DNA from: an uncultured Bacteroidales bacterium
GTDB taxonomy: Bacteria > Bacteroidota > Bacteroidia > Bacteroidales > F082
Reading direction: 5' to 3'
Length of the DNA: 64,000 nt
Assembly: GCA_905234645.1 (NCBI GenBank)
Contig: CAJOIS010000014.1
Coordinates: 1-64,000 of the forward strand
Shown: piece after piece, positions 58,489-64,000 of the stretch
Layout: every line of letters begins with the position of its first letter
Numbering within the stretch: position 1 is the stretch's first letter
Notes under the pieces: generated by a model
Told to the model about the DNA's origin: nothing
Databases searched by the model: none
What the model saw: the letters and a program-made list of their open reading frames with translations, nothing else
Translations under genes and position numbers: made by a program

Positions 58489-59862
58489 TTACCCAAACAA
58501 CTCCGCCCCCAACTCATACACAGAAGCCACCGGCACAATCTGAATTTTAAACCGTTTGGTATCCAATCCTTTGGCATTATACTTCGAGACAAATATCTTC
58601 TCAAAGCCCAACTTATCGGCCTCGGCGATGCGGGCTTCGATGCGAGTGACGGCACGGATTTCGCCCGAAAGACCCACCTCGGCGGCAAAGGCATAGCGTG
58701 AGGGGATGGGTATGTCGGCATTCGATGATAGCACGGCGGCGATGACGGCCAAGTCAATGGCGGGGTCATCTACATGGAGGCCGCCTGCAATATTTAGGAA
58801 TACGTCTTTTATTGAAAGGCGGAAGCCTGCGCGTTTCTCCAACACGGCCAAGAGCATGTTCATTCTGCGGATGTCGAAGCCTGTAGCGGAGCGTTGCGGC
58901 GTGCCGTAGGCCGCGCTGCTCACCAGGGCCTGTGTCTCGATGAGCATGGGACGTTGCCCTTCCATGGTGGCGGCGATGGCGATGCCGCTCACTTCCTCGT
59001 CGCGTTGTGAGAGGAGGATCTCGCTGGGATTGGTCACCTCGCGGAGGCCTATGGCGTTCATCTCGAAGATGCCCAACTCGGAGGCCGAGCCGAAGCGGTT
59101 CTTGATGGTGCGCAGGATACGGAAACCATAGTGGCGGTCGCCCTCAAACTGCAGCACCGTGTCAACGATATGCTCCAAGATTTTAGGACCGGCGATGCTA
59201 CCGTCCTTGGTGATATGGCCGATGAGGAACACCGGCACTTGATAGGCCTTGGCGATCTTATTCATCTCGGCAGCCGTTTCACGGATCTGCGAGATACTCC
59301 CCGCCGCGGCATCCACATAAGGCGACTCCAAAGTCTGGATGGAGTCCACCACCACGATGTCGGGCTGCACGTTCTTGAAATGCTTCAGAATCTCCTGCGT
59401 GTTAGTCTCGGTAAGGATGAGGCAGTCGGTGTTGTGGATGCCTATGCGCTCAGCCCGCATCTTGATTTGGGTCTGGCTCTCTTCGCCGGAGATGTAAAGC
59501 ACCTTTCTTCTAGCCAGTTGTAAGGCCGTCTGCAAGAGCAAGGTCGACTTGCCGATGCCGGGCTCGCCGCCCACGAGGGTGAGCGAACCGAGCACCAAGC
59601 CGCCGCCCAACACTCGGTTGAGTTCCTCGTAAGGCAAGATGATACGTTGTTCCTTGGCATTGGAGATCTCCTTAATAGGTAAGGGAATACTCTGGCTTTC
59701 AAGCTCGATGTTTTTCTTCACCGACTTGGACTCTTTTCCCGTGACGACGGAGGATTCCTCGCAGGTGTTCCACGCCCCACAGGCAGGGCATTTTCCAAAC
59801 CATTTCGGCGACTCGTTTCCGCATTCCTTGCAGAAAAAGACTGTTTTTTCTTTTGCTGGCAT
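58489..59862 (-). CDS. radA: DNA repair protein RadA (Sms)
   Basis: RecA-like ATPase driving branch migration in recombination. The 457 aa have the N-terminal C4 zinc finger (CKECG…CPACG), Walker A GEPGIGKST, Walker B IVVVDSIQT, the RadA-specific TIKNRFGSASELGIF motif and a Lon-type C-terminal domain (VFLNIAGGLHVDDPAIDLAV). The start ATG 59862 (MPAKEKTVFFCKECG) places the zinc finger at the N-terminus; the longer frame crosses the -7 box. Confidence 0.96.
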   Translation of the reverse strand: MPAKEKTVFFCKECGNESPKWFGKCPACGAWNTCEESSVVTGKESKSVKKNIELESQSIPLPIKEISNAKEQRIILPYEELNRVLGGGLVLGSLTLVGGEPGIGKSTLLLQTALQLARRKVLYISGEESQTQIKMRAERIGIHNTDCLILTETNTQEILKHFKNVQPDIVVVDSIQTLESPYVDAAAGSISQIRETAAEMNKIAKAYQVPVFLIGHITKDGSIAGPKILEHIVDTVLQFEGDRHYGFRILRTIKNRFGSASELGIFEMNAIGLREVTNPSEILLSQRDEEVSGIAIAATMEGQRPMLIETQALVSSAAYGTPQRSATGFDIRRMNMLLAVLEKRAGFRLSIKDVFLNIAGGLHVDDPAIDLAVIAAVLSSNADIPIPSRYAFAAEVGLSGEIRAVTRIEARIAEADKLGFEKIFVSKYNAKGLDTKRFKIQIVPVASVYELGAELFG

Positions 59863-59881
59863 ACCTTTGTTGTTCTGACTG

Positions 59882-59937
59882 CAAAAATAATAAAAAGCCA
59901 AAAACATTCCCATACTCCCAGAATTTTAATACCTTTG
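59882..59937. promoter_or_regulatory. Divergent promoters of radA and the secreted-protein operon
   Basis: Minus strand TATTTTTG (59889-59882), 19 nt before the radA ATG. Plus strand TACCTTTG (59930-59937), 37 nt before ATG 59975. Confidence 0.7.
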
Positions 59938-59974
59938 TAGCCGAATCGAAGACTTGTGACATAAACAACAGCCC

Positions 59975-60694
59975 ATGAAACATCGTTTACTCACGCTCCT
60001 TGCCATAATCTTTACATTGCCCTTGTTTGCTCAACAAGGCGACGTGGTGTTGTGTGAGGGATTCTTCAACCCTTGGCTCGAAGAGGGCTGGGATGCGAGA
60101 GGTGACGATTGGGTGGTGTGGTATATCTCTAACACCTCGTTTGCTGGCGGCAAGCCTCGTGAGATGCAGATGTATCCCGACATTAATTTTGCAGGCACCA
60201 CACAATTGATAACACCTATCGTAGAGCTGGACAAATACGATGTCATCAACTTCCAATTCAACCACAGTCTCGAAGCCACGCAAGCTGAAGTGGATGCCCG
60301 AATTGGCATTGGCATCTCACAGGATGGCGAAAACTGGGAAAGCATCTGGGAGGACACCTTGGTAGGTGGCATCACACAAAGCCAATATCTTCTTACTTTC
60401 GACATGGAGGAATGGCCTTCCAAGTCTCCTCAGTTTTGTCTATATTTCTCAGGACGTGGTGCGTATGTCTCCAGCTGGTATATCGACAATGTCATAATTT
60501 ATGCCTCAAAAAAGAACAAATACGGTGGCATAGACGACAGCGACGAGAACGGCTTTGTTGCCTCACGCTCGCACGTCCGTAACCTGAAAGCGGGAACGGT
60601 AACCCATTTCTCCAAGATGAAAAGGTCGAACGGCCGATACGCCCGTGTGGTGGAAGGCCGACAAAAGAGATGGTGGCAATTCTGGAAAAAATGA
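59975..60694 (+). CDS. Secreted jelly-roll-like (MAM/cleaved-adhesin-type) protein
   Basis: A 239-aa exported protein. Signal peptide 1-19 (LPLFAQ). The body resembles a concanavalin/MAM-like or cleaved-adhesin beta-sandwich: CEGFFNPWLEEGWDARGDDW, LITPIVELDKYDVINFQFNH, IGISQDGENWESIWEDT, YVSSWYIDNVIIYA. The C-terminal ~60 residues are basic and end KRWWQFWKK; there is no T9SS tail. It lies 7 nt before the CotH-like gene and is probably its operon partner. Role unknown, possibly surface binding. Confidence 0.75.
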   Translation: MKHRLLTLLAIIFTLPLFAQQGDVVLCEGFFNPWLEEGWDARGDDWVVWYISNTSFAGGKPREMQMYPDINFAGTTQLITPIVELDKYDVINFQFNHSLEATQAEVDARIGIGISQDGENWESIWEDTLVGGITQSQYLLTFDMEEWPSKSPQFCLYFSGRGAYVSSWYIDNVIIYASKKNKYGGIDDSDENGFVASRSHVRNLKAGTVTHFSKMKRSNGRYARVVEGRQKRWWQFWKK

Positions 60695-60701
60695 TTGTGA
60701 T

Positions 60702-62732
60702 ATGAAAAGAGCATTACTGTTCGGCTTGTTGTTATTTTCGTTTTTGGCGGTAAAAGCCCAGAACTTTACCGACAGCAACCTGCCTATCGTGGTCATCACT
60801 ACCGACAATGGCGTCAACATTCCTGACGAGCCTAAGGTATTAGGGACGATGAAAATCATCTGGCACCAGGATGGCTCACGCAATTACATGTCCGACATCG
60901 ACAACCCTGAGTTTCTCAACTACAACGGCCGTATCGGCATCGAACGTCGAGGCAGCTCTTCGCAGTCGTATTCAAACAAGAAGCCATACGGATTGGAGAC
61001 CTTGCAGGACGACAACGTTACGAACAACAACGTCAGCATCTTCGGCATGCCCGAAGAGAACGATTGGATTCTCAACTCCCTGGCTTATGACCAGACGGGA
61101 ATGCGCGACTTCTTGTCGTACGAACTTTCCGAAACCATCGGACAATATGCCCCGCGTCGACAATTCTGTGAAGTGGTGATCAACGGCGACTACAAAGGCT
61201 TGTATGTCTTCATGGAGAAAATCAAGCCCGACAAAGGTCGCGTCAACATCGAGAAGGTGGACGAAACCTGCAACAATTATCCAGAAGTGACAGGCGGTTA
61301 CATCACCAAGGCCGACAAAACCAATGGCGACCCCGTGGCATGGACGATGCAAGGCTATGGCGGTGGCTGGTGGGGCACCAGCATAGACTTCATCCATCAC
61401 TATCCCAAGCCAACCAATATCACCAACACACAAAGCAACTATATCCACAGTGTGTTCACCAGCTTGCAGAATGTTGCTGGTAGTCACAACACTTCGGTTA
61501 CTTCGGGCATCCCTTCGGTTATCGACATTCCTTCATTTGTCGACTTCATGATGATTGCGGAGTATGCTTCAAACGTAGATGTATATTCAATTAGTACCTT
61601 CTTCCATAAGGATCGTTGTGGCAAGTTGAGAGCGGGGCCGGTTTGGGACTACAACCTCGCCTTTGGCTACGATGCTTTCGGCTGGAATCGAAGCCGCTAC
61701 GACGTGTGGCAATTCAACAACCAGGACAACAACGGCCCAAAGTTTTGGAAAGACCTGTTCGATACCAATCTTTTCCGTTGTTATTTAGCCCGACGTTGGT
61801 TTGAATTGACCGAGCCCGGTCAACCCTTGAATTACGACGTCGTCTGCTCACGCATCGATGAAATTGACGCGTTGATTGCCGAAGCGATCGTGCGCGACAA
61901 CCAACGCTGGAACCAGATGGCTCAGCATGCACAATATGTCAACGACATGAAGACCTGGCTGCTCCAACGCGTCAATTGGCTGAATAACAATTTCGGTTCT
62001 TACGAAGGTTGCGTTGATGTCGACCTGCCGCCCTTGGTCATCTCCAAAATCCATTACCACCCTCAAGATTGGTGGGGCATCGACGGCGATCGTCTGGAGT
62101 TTATCGAAATCACCAACAATGGTGATGCTGAGGTGGATCTGACGGGGGTGTATTTCCGTGAGTTGGGTATCACTTACAAGTTTCCGAACAACGCACACGT
62201 TGCTGGCCACGAGGCTCTTTTGCTCTGTTCCGATTCACTGACGTTTATGGATTATTATGGGGTTACGCCTTTCGGGCAATACACCCGCAAACTCTCCAAC
62301 AAATCGGAGAACCTCGTGCTGGCCGACGCTTGGGGTAACATCATCGACGAGGTGCATTACTCCGACAGCGACCCGTGGCCAACACAAGCCGATGGCGATG
62401 GACCTTACCTCCAACTCAAGGACTTGGACTCCGACAATAGCCTTGCCGAAAATTGGACCATTAGCAATGAAGTGTTAAACGTCACAATGCTACTGGAAAA
62501 GCCCATCCTGACTTCGCACCCCAATCCTACAACAGGCAAGGTGCATATTGAACTATCTGCCAATCCTGACAGCTTCGTGGTCACTGACCTGACGGGCAAG
62601 GTGGTTATGGAAACCGCCGTTTCAAGTCCTCAGTTCGACCTTGATTTGAGTGCTCTTCCTGCAGGTTTGTATCTGCTAAAATCAAAAATGACCGATGGAA
62701 CGTCGGTCTATGGGAAAATCGTAAAACTTTGA
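60702..62732 (+). CDS. CotH-like protein with lamin-tail domain and T9SS-type sorting tail
   Basis: A 676-aa exported protein. Signal peptide 1-20 (FLAVKAQ). Residues about 60-400 show the CotH kinase-like fold (GRIGIERRGSSSQSYSNKKP, YKGLYVFMEKIKPDKGRV, GPVWDYNLAFG with the DYN-type Asp). Residues about 445-560 resemble a lamin-tail domain (LEFIEITNNGDAEVDLTGVY, GNIIDEVHYSDSDPWPT), and the end (HPNPTTGKVHIELSANPDSF, ALPAGLYLLKSKMTDGTSVY) is a type IX secretion tail. Spore CotH phosphorylates other coat proteins; here the substrate could be its neighbour, which is speculation. Confidence 0.87.
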   Translation: MKRALLFGLLLFSFLAVKAQNFTDSNLPIVVITTDNGVNIPDEPKVLGTMKIIWHQDGSRNYMSDIDNPEFLNYNGRIGIERRGSSSQSYSNKKPYGLETLQDDNVTNNNVSIFGMPEENDWILNSLAYDQTGMRDFLSYELSETIGQYAPRRQFCEVVINGDYKGLYVFMEKIKPDKGRVNIEKVDETCNNYPEVTGGYITKADKTNGDPVAWTMQGYGGGWWGTSIDFIHHYPKPTNITNTQSNYIHSVFTSLQNVAGSHNTSVTSGIPSVIDIPSFVDFMMIAEYASNVDVYSISTFFHKDRCGKLRAGPVWDYNLAFGYDAFGWNRSRYDVWQFNNQDNNGPKFWKDLFDTNLFRCYLARRWFELTEPGQPLNYDVVCSRIDEIDALIAEAIVRDNQRWNQMAQHAQYVNDMKTWLLQRVNWLNNNFGSYEGCVDVDLPPLVISKIHYHPQDWWGIDGDRLEFIEITNNGDAEVDLTGVYFRELGITYKFPNNAHVAGHEALLLCSDSLTFMDYYGVTPFGQYTRKLSNKSENLVLADAWGNIIDEVHYSDSDPWPTQADGDGPYLQLKDLDSDNSLAENWTISNEVLNVTMLLEKPILTSHPNPTTGKVHIELSANPDSFVVTDLTGKVVMETAVSSPQFDLDLSALPAGLYLLKSKMTDGTSVYGKIVKL

Positions 62733-62740
62733 TTTTCAAA

Positions 62741-64000
62741 CTACAGCCCCTCTGCAAACTTAATGTCCTTCACATTAAGTTGGAGATTGGTCTTGCCTTG
62801 CCATGTGTTGTATTCCAAATGGTAGCAGATGCTGAAAGGCTCGCCGTTGTGGATACGATCAAAGAGGTCACCCTTCTGGAAGGCGATGCCTGAGAAAGGT
62901 GCCACGCCTTGTTCGGCGTCGCCCACTTGCGAAACGGTGAGTTTCAGGTGACGATGGCCGCCCACGGGACGCGAGCCGCCTGCGTCAATGACGTTGTCGG
63001 TCCAAAATACAGGGGCCATATTGCCGGGACCGAAAGGCGCAAACTGGTTGAGGATACGCATGAACTTAGGCGTGATGTCGGCAAATTTAATCTTCAAGTC
63101 CACTTCAAGCTCGGGCACAAAGTCCTCGTCGACAAGATGTTCGCTGACATATTCCTCAAAGCGACGACGGAACTCTGGGAGATTCTCAGGCTTCATCGAA
63201 AGTCCTGCGGCGTATTTGTGGCCACCGAAGTGTTCCAACAGGTCGGAGCAGTGGTCGATGGCATCGTAGATGTCGAAGCTCTTGATGGAACGTGCCGAAC
63301 CTGTGATAAGGCCGTTGGCGCGAGTCAAAACGATAGTGGGACGGTAGTAATAATCGGTGAGGCGCGAAGCCACGATGCCGATGACGCCACGGTGCCAACG
63401 TTCGTTGAAGACCACCGTACTCTTGGCGTCTTTCAGCTCCTGATCGTCAGCAATCATGCCGAGCGCTTCCTCGGTGATGCGGTTGTCGAACTCACGACGC
63501 TCGTCGTTGAGGTCATTGATGGACGCCGCCAGTTTCTCGGCATGGTCCTTTTTATCGGCAAGCAACAAACGCACCGAGTCGGAAGCCTTGGCAATTCGTC
63601 CCGCCGCATTGATACGAGGACCGATAAGGAAGACCAAATCACTGATGGTCAACTCCCTAGTCAACACGTTTTCATCTTCTTCCAACTGATCTTCATCGCG
63701 ACGATAGATGTTGGCATGTTGCAGGATGGCTTCGATACCCGGACGAGGTTTTTTGTTGAGCTGCTTCAGACCGAAATAGGCCAACACGCGGTTTTCACCC
63801 GTGATGGGAACGATATCGGCAGCGATGCTCACTGCCAAGAGGTCAAGCAGTTCGTACACTTCTTCGATGGTGCCCAAGCCCTTCATGGATAGGGCTGTCA
63901 CCAGCTTGAAGCCCACACCGCAACCCGAAAGCTCATCGTAAGGATAGTTGCAGTCGGGACGTTTGGCATCGAGCACGGCCACGGCGTTCGGGATGACATC
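62741..64000 (-). CDS. recJ: Single-stranded-DNA exonuclease RecJ, C-terminal part
   Basis: 5'-3' exonuclease of recombination and mismatch repair. The frame is open to the right edge (…DVIPNAVAVLDAKRPDCNYP), so the N-terminal DHH catalytic motifs are outside the window. Present: CGVGFKLVTAL, LAVSIAADIVPITGENR, LIGPRINAAGRI, the DHHA1 domain with ERWHRGVIGIVASRLTDYYY and GGHKYAAGLSMKPENLPEFR (GGH motif), and the C-terminal OB fold ending INVKDIKFAEGL-like (here LNVKDIKFAEGL). Convergent with the CotH-like gene, 8 nt apart. Confidence 0.95.
   Translation of the reverse strand, partial: DVIPNAVAVLDAKRPDCNYPYDELSGCGVGFKLVTALSMKGLGTIEEVYELLDLLAVSIAADIVPITGENRVLAYFGLKQLNKKPRPGIEAILQHANIYRRDEDQLEEDENVLTRELTISDLVFLIGPRINAAGRIAKASDSVRLLLADKKDHAEKLAASINDLNDERREFDNRITEEALGMIADDQELKDAKSTVVFNERWHRGVIGIVASRLTDYYYRPTIVLTRANGLITGSARSIKSFDIYDAIDHCSDLLEHFGGHKYAAGLSMKPENLPEFRRRFEEYVSEHLVDEDFVPELEVDLKIKFADITPKFMRILNQFAPFGPGNMAPVFWTDNVIDAGGSRPVGGHRHLKLTVSQVGDAEQGVAPFSGIAFQKGDLFDRIHNGEPFSICYHLEYNTWQGKTNLQLNVKDIKFAEGL

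Noticed and set aside
1-64000. Insertion sequences, integrases, prophage genes, tRNA or rRNA genes
   Set aside because: None recognised. The palindromic elements are too short for IS elements, and no gap is large enough for rRNA; small gaps show no cloverleaf-like tRNA pattern.

Overview
The window is a compact 64-kb stretch of a Bacteroidota chromosome, most likely an uncultured Bacteroidales-type anaerobe from a gut or gut-like habitat. The evidence is: a Bacteroidota-type -7 promoter (TAnnTTTG) before most transcription units; the acpP-fabF-rnc-IPExxxVDY gene order; DUF4270 and DUF4249 lipoproteins; TonB-dependent receptors with carboxypeptidase-like N-terminal domains; C-terminal tails like those sorted by type IX secretion; and many short AT-rich leaders. 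No rRNA, tRNA, CRISPR array, prophage, transposase or plasmid gene was seen, and no stretch over 300 bases lacks a gene.

Layout. 1-4.6 kb: end of an M15 peptidase, then a leftward group of pheS, a cyclophilin, a DUF4270 lipoprotein and a glycogen-synthase-like protein. 4.7-9.5 kb: meaB, a small hypothetical gene, glnA and a GT39-like membrane glycosyltransferase. 9.5-12.5 kb: IPExxxVDY protein, rnc, fabF, acpP. 12.6-20.4 kb: polA, a Kelch-TM-AraC regulator, a FISUMP lipoprotein and dnaG. 20.4-26.3 kb: a leftward four-gene envelope group (SGNH/beta-barrel protein, S41 lipoprotein, TonB-dependent receptor, DUF4249 lipoprotein). 26.4-32.7 kb: metG with a frameshift near its 3' end, GH92 mannosidase, mnmA and an RluA-type synthase. 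32.6-40.1 kb: LysE exporter, GH3-family adenylase, a secreted beta-helix protein, an orphan hypothetical and a large outer-membrane receptor. 40.2-45.3 kb: an ECF sigma/anti-sigma/Spy-like operon, a small barrel protein and trkA-trkH. 45.3-55 kb: a second S41/barrel pair, GH97, a second FISUMP plus Kelch-TM-AraC pair and a GH78 rhamnosidase. 55-64 kb: two near-identical 17-residue-repeat secreted proteins around a DUF1232 gene and ruvC, an orphan HigA-like protein, a TonB_C protein, radA, two surface proteins (one CotH-like) and the 3' part of recJ.

Two themes stand out beyond housekeeping. First, three gene modules occur twice: (i) a Kelch beta-propeller/transmembrane/AraC regulator followed by a FISUMP lipoprotein, with three half-site-like repeats in each intergenic region and a 21-nt direct-repeat period in both; (ii) an outer-membrane-barrel gene followed, after exactly 8 nt in both copies, by an S41-peptidase lipoprotein, with one barrel fused to an SGNH hydrolase; (iii) a small secreted protein of five 17-residue repeats ending in an aromatic-rich tail. 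Module (i) is the best candidate for an undescribed trans-envelope sensing system. Second, several families of short palindromic repeats are scattered through the window. Besides intergenic copies, at least four lie in frame inside genes (twice in the glycosyltransferase, once in polA, once in the rhamnosidase), and a fifth repeat type supplies the C-terminus of mnmA.

All calls come from reading the sequence and recalled family features. No database search was run.
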